Shown: piece by piece, positions 7,862-16,041 of the stretch
Layout: the number at the start of each line of letters is the position of its first letter
Numbering within the stretch: position 1 is the stretch's first letter
From: Pyrococcus kukulkanii
Lineage (GTDB): Archaea > Methanobacteriota_B > Thermococci > Thermococcales > Thermococcaceae
Assembly (NCBI RefSeq): GCF_041647995.1
Contig: NZ_JARRIB010000005.1
Coordinates: forward strand, 62,001 to 126,000
Direction: 5' to 3'
Length of the DNA: 64,000 nucleotides
Program-made: the position numbers and the translations under genes
Notes under the pieces: model-generated
Seen by the model: the letters and a program-made list of their open reading frames with translations, nothing else
Told to the model about the DNA's origin: nothing
The model's database searches: none

Positions 7862-9136
7862 GGACTTTCGGATCTGGTAGAGAAACAGAGGGAGAGGAAT
7901 CACGGCGAGGTTCCTGGGCTCATGGAAAGCCAAATCATGCTTAGACAGGAGGATTTTCTCCCTGATTGGAACCCTGGGGAAGTCAGAGGGAGTAACGGTG
8001 GACTGCCACTTAACTTCGACACCAAAATACTTGGTTACGAAATCAACTTCCTTGCGTGCTACCAGATAGTACGTTGGATAGGCCCGGCTCAAATGCTCAC
8101 CAACTATGCCCTTAACGATCTTTGAAGTAGGGATTGCTATTCCAAACATCTCTGAAAGAGAGAAGACTACAAGAGGATCAATGAAGTAGAACTTCCTCTC
8201 CTTCCTGAATAGCGGAGTGAAGTTCTCTGGCCGGACTTGGAAGTAGTTCCTCCCAATCATTAACTCCTCAAAGAGCTCAAGGTAGTCCCTGATCGTTACA
8301 TGGGAACCTATTTCAAGCTCCTTTGCTAGCGAGTTAAGGGTTATTCTGTCTCCATACCTCCTAAGAAGGCCAAGGATTATTGAAAGTGCTATCCTCTCAC
8401 TCCTGCCAAGTTTAAGCACGTCCAAGAAAATTGATTCCCTTACTGCATCCTTCAGGTTCTTGCCCTTTATAGAACCAGGATATCCCCCGACTTCAAGGTA
8501 GACCTCAAAGGCCCTCATCAGCTCATCGAAGTAAGGATACAACTCCTCAGCATTCTCGTAGAAGTCTTTGGAGGTTGTTGGATTGGGATGGGGCAATGGA
8601 ATTTCCCTAAGCTCTGGATAAAGTAGATCTACTACATCCGAAAAGCTAAGGGGAAGAAACTCAACTATTCTTATGTTCCGCCCAGGGAAGCTCTCCCTTT
8701 TAAGGCCTGCAGAAGTGGAACCGGTAACTTGAAGGGTCATCCGGGGGGATAGGGGAGAATCCAGCAGGAATTTAATAGCCCTATCCCAATCATTCAAGAA
8801 AGTTACTTCATCCAAAAACACAAAGGCATGCCCTCTCCTCCTTCTCAGGAACCATGTTATCAGTTCAACGATTTCCCGGTAATCTTTAAGCAGATCACAA
8901 GAGAAATACAGGATGTTCCTGGGATCTACTCCCCTGCTTATCAGTTGCATAATAGCGAGCTTCATGTACGTGGTTTTTCCTACTTGTCTTGGTCCTATAA
9001 TCACGGCATTTTCCGTTAAGGGCTCAAATATTATTTTTGGATCTTTGGATGTTGCGGATTTTACTTTTTCATCTTCATATATTGCGTCTTTATCTTTCCA
9101 CCATGGGTTCTGGAGGACTGCAAGTTCTTCGATCAT
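7838..9136 (-). CDS. Orphan AAA_14/DUF4143-type ATPase
   Basis: A 432-residue ATPase. Walker A is GPRQVGKT at residues 48-55 and Walker B is FVFLDEV near 126-132, followed by a GSTSAG sensor. A helix-rich and winged-helix part (about 250-320) precedes the C-terminal RKEVDFVTKYFGVEVKW, a compact PDDEXK-like EVD...EVK signature as in DUF4143. Function of the family is unknown. It is monocistronic, with a near-perfect 18-nt palindrome between its TATA box and ATG. Its end overlaps the operator of the znuA-like gene. Confidence 0.82.
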   Translation of the reverse strand: MIEELAVLQNPWWKDKDAIYEDEKVKSATSKDPKIIFEPLTENAVIIGPRQVGKTTYMKLAIMQLISRGVDPRNILYFSCDLLKDYREIVELITWFLRRRRGHAFVFLDEVTFLNDWDRAIKFLLDSPLSPRMTLQVTGSTSAGLKRESFPGRNIRIVEFLPLSFSDVVDLLYPELREIPLPHPNPTTSKDFYENAEELYPYFDELMRAFEVYLEVGGYPGSIKGKNLKDAVRESIFLDVLKLGRSERIALSIILGLLRRYGDRITLNSLAKELEIGSHVTIRDYLELFEELMIGRNYFQVRPENFTPLFRKERKFYFIDPLVVFSLSEMFGIAIPTSKIVKGIVGEHLSRAYPTYYLVARKEVDFVTKYFGVEVKWQSTVTPSDFPRVPIREKILLSKHDLAFHEPRNLAVIPLPLFLYQIRKSHISIRST

Positions 9137-9172
9137 ATTTGATACTATAGTGTCAAGGAGTATATAAATATG
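9137..9172 (-). promoter_or_regulatory. Promoter and 18-nt palindrome of the 7838-9136 ATPase gene
   Basis: The minus-strand TATA box is TTTATATA (9161-9168). TTGATACTATAGTGTCAA at 9139-9156 is palindromic with eight of nine base pairs matching and ends three bases before the ATG. It therefore covers the expected transcription start, as with the inverted repeats before the 4373 and 61741 ATPases, though its sequence is different from theirs. Confidence 0.55.
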
Positions 9173-9364
9173 CTGTTAGCTTAATGTCAATTTGGAACAT
9201 TCAACAAACTATCACTCTACCCTTTTCCAAATTTCTTGCGATCCTTTCAAGGTCCATTCTTGCCCAACAAAACCCAGCTCACGCTTTAAAAGCATTAACT
9301 TCATCAAAGCCTAACAAAAAGTATTTTGAATAAATGGACAAATAGAGTTATGGGGGATTAGATA

Positions 9365-9639
9365 GTGGAAGAGATAAAAGTCTCAAAGAAAGACATCCTA
9401 TTCTATGAGAGATTGAGGATAATATCAGAGCTAGCCCCAATTAGGGAAAAATACGAGCATTTGAAAATAAATATGGAATGACACTTGAGGAATTTGAAAA
9501 ATGGCTTGAAAACTCAAGAGAAGAATCATTTGAGACATGGGACGACTACATAGAATGGAAAGCATATAGTAAGAAACTTGAGGAATTACAAAGAAGACTT
9601 GAGGAGATACAAAATGCTCAGAGAGTTAGAATTACTTGA
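9365..9639 (+). pseudogene. Frameshifted antitoxin of a TumE-type toxin-antitoxin pair
   Basis: A GTG at 9365 opens a frame reading VEEIKVSKKDILFYERLRI and then SELAPIREK, after which the frame breaks. In the next frame the protein resumes as IRAFENKYGMTLEEFEKWL and then a basic amphipathic helix (KKLEELQRRLEEIQ) ending at a TGA at 9637-9639. The break falls in a run of five A at 9447-9451; one more A would restore a continuous protein of about 91 residues. The reconstructed protein looks like the small helical partner found next to TumE/DUF6516 toxins in Thermococcales. Either a real one-base deletion or a sequencing error; the ruined downstream toxin favours a real lesion. Confidence 0.6.
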
Positions 9640-9966
9640 AAAGAGTCGCATAGTAACTAACTATGGAGATTTTAGATTATAAAGATGGAGAGACCTTTTA
9701 CTTCTTTAAAATTATTACTTCTTTAAAATTAGAGCAGAACTCATTGATGGAAGTGTCCTATACATTAGGGAGTTTGTATCAGAAGATGACTACAAATACT
9801 CATTTCAATGGCAAAAGGGAAATAAGATGTTAATTCGATGGGATAACGCTCCACATCATAAACAAATAGAAAACATTCCCACATCATAAACATATTGAAT
9901 CCTCTGAAAATATCTATCCATCTACAGAACTCTCCTTAGAAGATGTTCTCAAGGCTATCGAGAGGC
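9614..9966 (+). pseudogene. Degraded TumE/DUF6516-like toxin
   Basis: An ATG at 9614 inside the antitoxin end starts MLRELELLEKSRIVTNY. The frame then breaks, resumes as EILDYKDGETFYFFK, is broken again by a 17-nt tandem duplication (9698-9714 and 9715-9731), resumes as RAELIDGSVLYIREFVSEDD through QWQKGNKMLIRWDNAPHHKQ, breaks a third time near 9880, and resumes as PHHKHIESS to near 9966 without its own stop. The WDNAPHHK...PHHKH signature is typical of the TumE (DUF6516) family as I remember it. At least three independent lesions mean it is dead. Its tail overlaps the convergent ATPase gene, which may have removed the original stop. Confidence 0.68.
9698..9731 (+). repeat. 17-nt perfect tandem duplication
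   Basis: TTACTTCTTTAAAATTA occurs twice in direct succession (9698-9714, 9715-9731). Because 17 is not a multiple of three, it shifts the toxin pseudogene frame. Removing one copy restores FYFFKIRAELIDG, showing that the duplication is secondary. Confidence 0.9.
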
Positions 9967-11280
9967 AACTATATCAGAGAGATCCCAAACAAGGAAGCCC
10001 TCGCTCTTAAGCTCATCCTTCTTCTCCACGCTCCTCGCAATCAGCCCAAGCCTAATGTCACCCTCAAACTTGACTTTCTTGGCTTTCTCCTTTAAAGAAG
10101 ACAGGACTTTCTTAGCGTCCCTCTCCCTTAAATCCGACCACTTAACCTCAATTAGATAGGCAACATTTTTGTCCAACGCGAGGATATCTATCTCCTCCCC
10201 CTTGAACCACCACCTTCCAATTCTCTCAAAATCTATGGGCCTTTTTAATATCAAAAACTCCCTGGCTAAGTCTTCAAACCTCCTCGAGAGAACCTTGTAC
10301 AGATTCGCAAGGCTTGCAGTTCCCTGGGATATCTCCTCAAGTTGCGGGTACGTTAAGGTGAACCAAGTCAGCAACACAGGATCGGCTATTCTGTACAGGC
10401 TAACCCTCCTGCTACCCAGGATGGGAGTTTCCTTCTCAACGAGACCGAGCCTCATCAAGGTGTCAATGTAGGGATAAACGCTCCTAGCGGGAAGCCCAAG
10501 ATAGTTGGCGATCTCCTCAAGCCTCCTGTTCCCTTCAGCGATCGCCCTTAGAATTGAAAAGTAAACCCTAAGCTCCCTAAGTTCCTCCCCCAGGATGATG
10601 TAGGGCTCATCGTAGAAGAAGCCGTAATCACTCAAGAATTCCTCTCTAACGAACTCCTCAAGTGAGGAATATCGGGAGGCTAACCTCAGATAGGAAGGAA
10701 TTCCGCCGACCAGCATGTAGGCTTCAACACCATAGAAATTGTCCTCAAAGAATTTAAGTGAATTAACGTAGTTCAGGGGCTTTAAGTGAATACTCCTCGT
10801 CCTCCGCCCGTAAAGGGGAGAGGCATATGAGAGGACGTCATCCCACAGCATGCCGAGGAGGGAGCCAGAGAGGACGAGCATAACCTCCTTGTTGCTTAGA
10901 TAGTGATCCCAAACCTGCTGGAGGTGGCTTAAAATTGTCCTGTCAGATTTTATCGCGTACGTGAACTCATCGAGAACTATCAATACATCGTCGACTTCCT
11001 TGGCCATATACTTAAGGACGGGTAACCAGCTATCCGGTTTCATTTCCAGTACCGTCTCATCTCCCAGGAAGGCGGAGAGCTCTCTAAGGAACTCCCTAAT
11101 TTGAACCTCCTTAACGGCCTGAGGAAAAGTAAAGAAAAATGCATCCTTACCTTTTGCAAATTCTTGGAGTAGCCTCGTCTTCCCGACCCTTCTCCTTCCA
11201 TATACTACAACGAACGAGGGCTTATTCCCCCATTCCTTCTCAAGCAACTTCAGCTCAAGCTCCCTGTCAATGAACTCCAT
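9955..11280 (-). CDS. Archaeal P-loop ATPase with DUF234 nuclease-like domain
   Basis: A 441-residue paralogue of the 4373 ATPase. Walker A is GRRRVGKT at residues 28-35; Walker B is VLIVLDEF near 100-107; GSLLGML is the sensor; SPLYGRRTRSI follows as in relatives. Winged-helix region about 240-290 (IANYLGLPARSVYPYIDTLMRLG), then GEEIDILAL plus YLIEVKW as the PDDEXK-like site. Monocistronic; the upstream region holds two copies of TTATATATAA. The toxin remnant on the other strand ends inside its 3 prime end. Function unknown. Confidence 0.85.
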   Translation of the reverse strand: MEFIDRELELKLLEKEWGNKPSFVVVYGRRRVGKTRLLQEFAKGKDAFFFTFPQAVKEVQIREFLRELSAFLGDETVLEMKPDSWLPVLKYMAKEVDDVLIVLDEFTYAIKSDRTILSHLQQVWDHYLSNKEVMLVLSGSLLGMLWDDVLSYASPLYGRRTRSIHLKPLNYVNSLKFFEDNFYGVEAYMLVGGIPSYLRLASRYSSLEEFVREEFLSDYGFFYDEPYIILGEELRELRVYFSILRAIAEGNRRLEEIANYLGLPARSVYPYIDTLMRLGLVEKETPILGSRRVSLYRIADPVLLTWFTLTYPQLEEISQGTASLANLYKVLSRRFEDLAREFLILKRPIDFERIGRWWFKGEEIDILALDKNVAYLIEVKWSDLRERDAKKVLSSLKEKAKKVKFEGDIRLGLIARSVEKKDELKSEGFLVWDLSDIVASR

Positions 11281-11317
11281 CTAATCACCATTATATATAA
11301 CCATGATTATATATAAA
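11281..11317 (-). promoter_or_regulatory. Promoter with duplicated palindromic TATA-like element
   Basis: TTATATATAA, itself a perfect palindrome, occurs at 11291-11300 and again at 11307-11316, 16 nt apart. Counting from the ATG at 11280, the distal copy is at the usual TATA distance and the proximal copy lies between it and the start. Two competing TATA-like boxes, or a TATA box plus an operator of the same sequence, would both fit. Confidence 0.5.
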
Positions 11318-11331
11318 GAAGTTTCGAAAAA

Positions 11332-11841
11332 TCACTCGCGGGCATGCTTGAGGACGTGGAAGGCCTCACTCTTTATTATCTCCAGCCCGGTCTTCACCGC
11401 GTTAACGCTCCCTGGGAGGGCAAACACTACGACAATCCTGTTCCTGCCCCTAATAATGCCTGCAGTGGCCCTCGTCAGGATTGCGGCACTCCCTATCTCC
11501 TCATAGCTCTTCAGTCTGAATATCTCGCCAAAGCTAAGCTCCTTGTCGAATAGAGGTCTTATGGCCTCTATCGTTACATCTGTAGACGTTATTCCAGTTC
11601 CTCCTGTCGTCACGACGACATCTGCTCCCTTGTTCACAGCCTCAAACAAGGCTACCAGAATCTCAAGCTTGTCATCTGGGACTATCTTGTAGTGGACGTT
11701 TTCACCGAGCTTAGAGAGCTCCTCCACGATTAATGGTCCCGCCCTGTCCTCCCTTTCTCCCCTAGCTCCCTTATCGCTGACCGTTATTACTCCGAACTTA
11801 AACGTCCTGGGGGCCTCCTTTTTGTGCTCCTCAACGCCCAT
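11332..11841 (-). CDS. moaB: Molybdopterin adenylyltransferase-type protein MoaB
   Basis: A 169-residue protein of the MoaB/MogA family, which adenylylates molybdopterin during molybdenum/tungsten cofactor synthesis; Pyrococcus needs it for tungsten ferredoxin oxidoreductases. Visible are the VITVSD motif near residues 18-23, DDKLEI, the TTGGTGIT nucleotide/cofactor-binding loop and the FALPGSVNAV motif. The start at 11839-11841 (MGVEEHKKEA) gives the length I know for the P. furiosus protein. A four-codon extension to 11853 is possible but lacks a better ribosome site. No other cofactor gene is adjacent. Confidence 0.92.
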   Translation of the reverse strand: MGVEEHKKEAPRTFKFGVITVSDKGARGEREDRAGPLIVEELSKLGENVHYKIVPDDKLEILVALFEAVNKGADVVVTTGGTGITSTDVTIEAIRPLFDKELSFGEIFRLKSYEEIGSAAILTRATAGIIRGRNRIVVVFALPGSVNAVKTGLEIIKSEAFHVLKHARE

Positions 11842-11912
11842 AGAACCACCCAAAATTCCTTCATCAAAACCTTCTTATATCTCTTTTCGATGAGTATCTT
11901 AACGGTGGTTTC

Positions 11913-12917
11913 ATGAGGCCTAAGGTAGCCGTTCTTTTCAAGATGAAAAGTAGACCACTTGAGGAGTTGAAGAGGTACGCTGACGTTGACGTTCTCCTTT
12001 ACCCCAGCGAGGATGAGCTCGCCGAGAGGATAAAGGAGTACGATGGGATAATAGTTTCGCCCCTCAACAGGGTCACAAAGAGGGTTTTGGAGAGGGCTGA
12101 GAAGCTGAAGGTTATAAGCTGCCACTCCGCGGGTTACGACAACGTCGACGTTGAGGAAGCAACGAGAAGGGGAATATACGTAACCAAGGTTTCCGGGGTT
12201 CTCAGCGAGGCCGTGGCGGAGTTCACCGTTGGCCTCCTCATAAACCTCATGAGAAAGATACACTACGCCGATAAATTCATCAGGAAAGGAAAGTGGGAGA
12301 GCCACAGGGTAGTCTGGAGCGGGTTCAAGGAAATAGAAACGCTCTACGGCAAGAAAGTTGGGATAGTTGGAATGGGAGCCATCGGAAGGGCCATAGCCAA
12401 AAGGCTGATCCCCTTCGGAGTTGACCTGTATTACTGGTCGAGGCACAGGAAGGAGGAAGTTGAAAGGGAAGGCGTGAAGTATCTACCTTTAGATGATCTC
12501 TTAGAGGAAGTTGACATAGTAATCCTAGCTTTACCGCTCACCAAGGAGACGTACCATATAATAAACGCCGAGAGAATCGAGAAGCTAAAGGGAAAGTACC
12601 TCGTCAACATTGGAAGAGGAGCCTTAGTTGATGAGGAAGCACTAACGAAAGCATTGAGGGAGGGAAAGCTGAAAGGCTATGCAACTGACGTATTCGAGGA
12701 GGAACCAGTTAAGGAGCACGAACTATTTGAGTACGAATGGGAAACCGTCTTAACACCGCACTACGCCGGGCTGGCAAAGGAAGCGTTGGAGGATATGGGA
12801 TTTCAAGCAGTTAAAAACCTTCTCGCTATCCTTAGGGGAGAAATTCCCGAAGATTTAGTGAATAGGGATGTTGTTAAGGTCAGGTCCATAGAGGAGGTTA
12901 AGATGCTGGAGGGATGA
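11913..12917 (+). CDS. D-isomer-specific 2-hydroxyacid dehydrogenase
   Basis: A 334-residue NAD(P)-dependent dehydrogenase of the D-2-hydroxyacid family. The nucleotide-binding loop is VGIVGMGAIGRAIAKRL near residues 148-164; the catalytic region has NIGRGALVDE with Arg, DVFEEEP with Glu, and a terminal TPHYAGL in which His is the general acid. After the loop, YYWSRHRK carries basic residues, suggesting NADP rather than NAD. Substrate (glyoxylate, hydroxypyruvate, phosphoglycerate or a branched keto acid) is not settled by sequence. The last four bases (ATGA) overlap the aminopeptidase start, so the two are coupled. Confidence 0.85.
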   Translation: MRPKVAVLFKMKSRPLEELKRYADVDVLLYPSEDELAERIKEYDGIIVSPLNRVTKRVLERAEKLKVISCHSAGYDNVDVEEATRRGIYVTKVSGVLSEAVAEFTVGLLINLMRKIHYADKFIRKGKWESHRVVWSGFKEIETLYGKKVGIVGMGAIGRAIAKRLIPFGVDLYYWSRHRKEEVEREGVKYLPLDDLLEEVDIVILALPLTKETYHIINAERIEKLKGKYLVNIGRGALVDEEALTKALREGKLKGYATDVFEEEPVKEHELFEYEWETVLTPHYAGLAKEALEDMGFQAVKNLLAILRGEIPEDLVNRDVVKVRSIEEVKMLEG

Positions 12918-13912
12918 AGATGATAGAGTTGTTGAAAAAGCTGACCCAAACCCCAGGAATCTCAGGCTACGAAGAAAAGGTTAGGGAGGTAATTATAGAG
13001 GAGCTAAAAGATTTCGCCGATTACAAGATCGATGGAATTGGAAACCTGATAGTGGAGCTTGGGGAAGGAGAGGAGGAGATACTCTTCATGGCGCACATGG
13101 ATGAGATAGGCCTCTTAATCACGGGTGTAACCCAGGATGGAAAGCTAAGGTTCAGGAAGATCGGAGGCATAGATGACAGGCTGTTGTACGGAAGGCATGT
13201 AGATGTTATAACCGAAGATGGAAAGGTGGATGGAGTTATTGGGGCAATCCCTCCCCACCTAAACATCAAGGGAGATAAAGGGGTTAAGCCCTGGCACGAT
13301 CTGGTTATTGACGTTGGAGCTGAGAGCAGGGAAGAAGTTGATGCCCTAGGAATTAAGCCCCTCGACTACGCGGTGTTCAAGAAACACTTCGCGGTCTTGA
13401 ACGGCAAGTACGTTTCAACAAGATCCCTCGACGATAGATTTGGGGTTGTTGCATTAATTGAGGCAATAAAAGACCTCGTAGACCACGAGCTTGAAAAGAA
13501 GGTCATCTTTGCCTTTACTGTTCAGGAGGAGGTAGGGCTTAAAGGCGCGAAGTTCCTAGCGAACACTTACAGCCCCAGGTACGCCTTCGCAATAGACTCC
13601 TTCGCCTGCTGTAATGAATTGACGGGTGATGTTGCTCTCGGCAAGGGGCCGGTTATAAGGGCCGTTGATAATTCTGCAATCTACTCCAGGGATCTAGTCA
13701 AAAATGTGCTTGAGATAGCTGAGAAGAACGATATTCCAATACAGATCGGCGTTACAGGGGGAGGAACAGATGCCTCAGCGTTCCAGCACAAGGCAAAGGT
13801 TCTCGCTTTAAGCGTTCCAATAAAGTACCTTCACAGCGAGGTTGAGATGCTTCACTTAAGGGATCTTGAAGCGCTGATAAAGCTCATAGAGGCGATAACC
13901 TTCGAACTCTAG
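12914..13912 (+). CDS. M42-family TET aminopeptidase (PhTET1-like)
   Basis: A 332-residue dinuclear metallopeptidase that should assemble into the hollow tetrahedral dodecamer of the TET family and trim peptides released by the proteasome. Metal ligands visible are the His of FMAHMDEIG near residue 65, the Asp of STRSLDDRFG, the Glu pair of TVQEEVGLKGAK, the Asp of FAIDSFACC and the His of YLHSEVEMLH. It resembles P. horikoshii PH0519 (TET1, a glutamyl/aspartyl aminopeptidase). The start overlaps the dehydrogenase stop as ATGA; an alternative ATG lies six bases on. Confidence 0.88.
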   Translation: MKMIELLKKLTQTPGISGYEEKVREVIIEELKDFADYKIDGIGNLIVELGEGEEEILFMAHMDEIGLLITGVTQDGKLRFRKIGGIDDRLLYGRHVDVITEDGKVDGVIGAIPPHLNIKGDKGVKPWHDLVIDVGAESREEVDALGIKPLDYAVFKKHFAVLNGKYVSTRSLDDRFGVVALIEAIKDLVDHELEKKVIFAFTVQEEVGLKGAKFLANTYSPRYAFAIDSFACCNELTGDVALGKGPVIRAVDNSAIYSRDLVKNVLEIAEKNDIPIQIGVTGGGTDASAFQHKAKVLALSVPIKYLHSEVEMLHLRDLEALIKLIEAITFEL

Positions 13913-13923
13913 GAGGGCCACTA

Positions 13924-14688
13924 ATGATTGAGTACCTGGGCTACTTTGGAGTTGGAATTCTCGTTGGAGCCCTTGCAGCTTTATTCGGCCTCGGTGGGGG
14001 TTTCCTCCTAGTTCCAATATTGAACATAGTCGGGGTTGAAATTCACCACGCAATAGGGACTTCAAGCGCGAGCATAGTGTTTACCGCATTAAGCTCCTCC
14101 TACGCCTACCATAAGCAGCGAAGGATACACTATAAGGCAGGCCTATTACTTGCAAGCACCGCAATAGTAGGTGCATACATAGGGGCCTGGCTTACCTCCT
14201 TCATCCCGGCGAGGCAACTGAAGGTCATCTTTGGGCTCGCCCTCATTCCCGTGGCCTACAGAATTTACAAGAAGAAGCCCGTAGAACCAACTCAAATTAG
14301 AATTAGGGACGTTAAGGTAAACGAAAAAGTAATTCCCCTAGGAGGCTTCTTTGCCGGGGTAGTGAGTGGACTTTTGGGAGTTGGAGGAGGGATAATAAAC
14401 GTTCCATTCTTAACTTGGCTCGGAATGCCCATACACTACGCCGTTGCCACATCAAGCTTCACGATAGTTTTTACATCGACGAGTAGCGCAATAAAGCACT
14501 ACCTCCTTGGCAACGTTGAAGTACAATGGCTCCCCCTTCTAGTTCCTGGGTTAATAGTTGGAGCTCAGCTTGGAGCTAGGATAGCGAAGAGAATTAAGGC
14601 TAAGAGCTTAAAGAATGCCTTTGCCGTGGTAATGGTGATTCTCGCATTAAGGATGATACTAAAAGGGCTCGGCTTTGAGGTGCCATGA
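13924..14688 (+). CDS. TauE/SafE family membrane transporter
   Basis: A 254-residue polytopic membrane protein with about eight transmembrane helices in two homologous halves. Each half carries the family signature: FGLGGGFLLVPIL near residues 20-33 and LLGVGGGIINVPFL near 143-156, followed by HHAIGTSSASIVF and HYAVATSSFTIVF. Family members export sulfite or organosulfonates or take up related anions. The substrate here is unknown. It starts 11 nt after the aminopeptidase gene and the next gene begins two bases after it, so it is probably in the same operon. Confidence 0.88.
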   Translation: MIEYLGYFGVGILVGALAALFGLGGGFLLVPILNIVGVEIHHAIGTSSASIVFTALSSSYAYHKQRRIHYKAGLLLASTAIVGAYIGAWLTSFIPARQLKVIFGLALIPVAYRIYKKKPVEPTQIRIRDVKVNEKVIPLGGFFAGVVSGLLGVGGGIINVPFLTWLGMPIHYAVATSSFTIVFTSTSSAIKHYLLGNVEVQWLPLLVPGLIVGAQLGARIAKRIKAKSLKNAFAVVMVILALRMILKGLGFEVP

Positions 14689-14689
14689 G

Positions 14690-15481
14690 ATGTTCAGCAA
14701 GGAGGAGATTGAGGAGTTAGTCATTCAAATAAGAAGGGAGCATGGACTGCCGGTTACTCCCTTTGAGATAGATGAGGTGAGGTACGACAGGGAAGAGGAC
14801 AAGCTGTTCATAATAGCCCACGACAGAACGGACAAGAGCGTCATAATCGGGAGTAGCCTAGTTATAGGCAAGCTTAAGGAGATCCTGGGCGTGAAGATGG
14901 TTAGCGTTTACACGACCCTGGACTTAATACTTAAGAGAATGCAACTTGAAAAAAGTCTAAACTTTGCCGAGGAACATGGCCTCGACTTCCTTATCCCTTT
15001 TATAAAGGCTGAATTCAACTTTCCCCCCAGGAAGTGGCCCAAATCTAAGAAAACTGTTAATGGAATAGTGTTCTTGACTTTCAACGCTCAAGCCCTCCTA
15101 GGTTTTGCCAACTCATTTGGAGTCAAAGGAGATATCTATGGCGTTAGATACTCCTTCCCAAAGCTGAACTTCATCCCCGTAGATAGACCCATCAGGGAGG
15201 TGTTCTTTCCAAACGAGGAATTCCTGACTAATTTAGCCCAGGAGGGAGAGGTAATTTTATCGGAGTTTAAGTCCCCCGCAAAGGTTCAAAAGGCTATCCT
15301 CATTAACCCGATAAAGTTCCTGAGAATAGGGTACTTTGAACTTAAGTACCTCTTCGGGGAGTCAAGGCCCGCAGTATTCGATAAAGTTGATTTACTTGAG
15401 TACGTAGTTGAAATGGTCTCCGAAGGGCTTATGGAAGCAACGGATGGGGCGAGGATAATTAGATGGGGTTGGAAGAGATGA
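14690..15481 (+). CDS. Conserved-looking protein of unknown function
   Basis: A 263-residue soluble protein that I do not recognise. It starts with a helical segment (MFSKEEIEELVIQIRREHG), then alternating strands and helices including LFIIAHDRTDKSVIIGSSLVIGKL, and a middle basic stretch FPPRKWPKSKK. The hydrophobic pattern suggests an alpha/beta fold with no membrane helix and no obvious catalytic motif. The ATG at 14690 has a GAGGTG ribosome site and starts immediately after the transporter stop. Its stop overlaps the next start as ATGA, so it is made together with a UPF0200-type kinase. An upstream TTG at 14675 is less likely. Confidence 0.7.
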   Translation: MFSKEEIEELVIQIRREHGLPVTPFEIDEVRYDREEDKLFIIAHDRTDKSVIIGSSLVIGKLKEILGVKMVSVYTTLDLILKRMQLEKSLNFAEEHGLDFLIPFIKAEFNFPPRKWPKSKKTVNGIVFLTFNAQALLGFANSFGVKGDIYGVRYSFPKLNFIPVDRPIREVFFPNEEFLTNLAQEGEVILSEFKSPAKVQKAILINPIKFLRIGYFELKYLFGESRPAVFDKVDLLEYVVEMVSEGLMEATDGARIIRWGWKR

Positions 15482-16041
15482 TAGTGGGTATAGCCGGTAA
15501 AATTGCCGCTGGCAAAACCACAGTAGCGAGGTTACTTGAAGAGCGTGGTTTTTGTAGGATAAGCTGTAGTGAACCCTTAATAGACATACTCACGGGTAAC
15601 ACTAAAGATTATTCCTGGGTTCCCGAAGTGGAGTTCAAGGGAGAGCCAACGAGGGAAAACTTAATTGAGTTGGGTAGGATACTAAAGGAGAAGCACGGAG
15701 AGGATGTACTAATCAGGCTTGCCGTTGATAAGCTAAGGCACTGCAAGAACATAGCAATAGATGGAGTTAGATCCATAGGGGAGGTAAAGAAAATCAAAGA
15801 GATGAAAGGGGTACTCATATACGTCGAAGCTAGGCCTGAGATAAGGTTTGAAAGGCTGAAAAGGAGGAACGCAAAGAAGGACAAAGCTATAGAGACACTT
15901 GAAGACTTATTAAGGTTTGACGAATGGGAGGAGAAGTTATATCAGACATCAAAGCTCAAGGAAATCGCGGATTTCATAATAGTGAATGAGGGATCCATTG
16001 AAGAGTTGAGGGAAAAGTTATACAAGATTCTCCGGCTTTAA
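15478..16041 (+). CDS. UPF0200-type P-loop nucleotide kinase-like protein
   Basis: A 187-residue P-loop protein. Walker A is GIAGKIAAGKTT at residues 4-15. The IAIDGVRSIGEVKKIK region and IYVEARPEIRFERLKRRN with its Arg cluster resemble the lid and base-binding parts of dephospho-CoA and adenylate kinases, to which the UPF0200 archaeal family is related. Substrate unknown. The start codon overlaps the previous stop (ATGA at 15478-15481); an in-frame ATG at 15463 is possible. Its end overlaps the convergent epimerase-like gene by 24 nt. Confidence 0.78.
   Translation: MIVGIAGKIAAGKTTVARLLEERGFCRISCSEPLIDILTGNTKDYSWVPEVEFKGEPTRENLIELGRILKEKHGEDVLIRLAVDKLRHCKNIAIDGVRSIGEVKKIKEMKGVLIYVEARPEIRFERLKRRNAKKDKAIETLEDLLRFDEWEEKLYQTSKLKEIADFIIVNEGSIEELREKLYKILRL

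Noticed and set aside
9181-9360. Possible small minus-strand gene (MDLERIARNLEKG...)
   Set aside because: The frame is under 30 codons and has no promoter or homologue that I recognise; this stretch appears empty.
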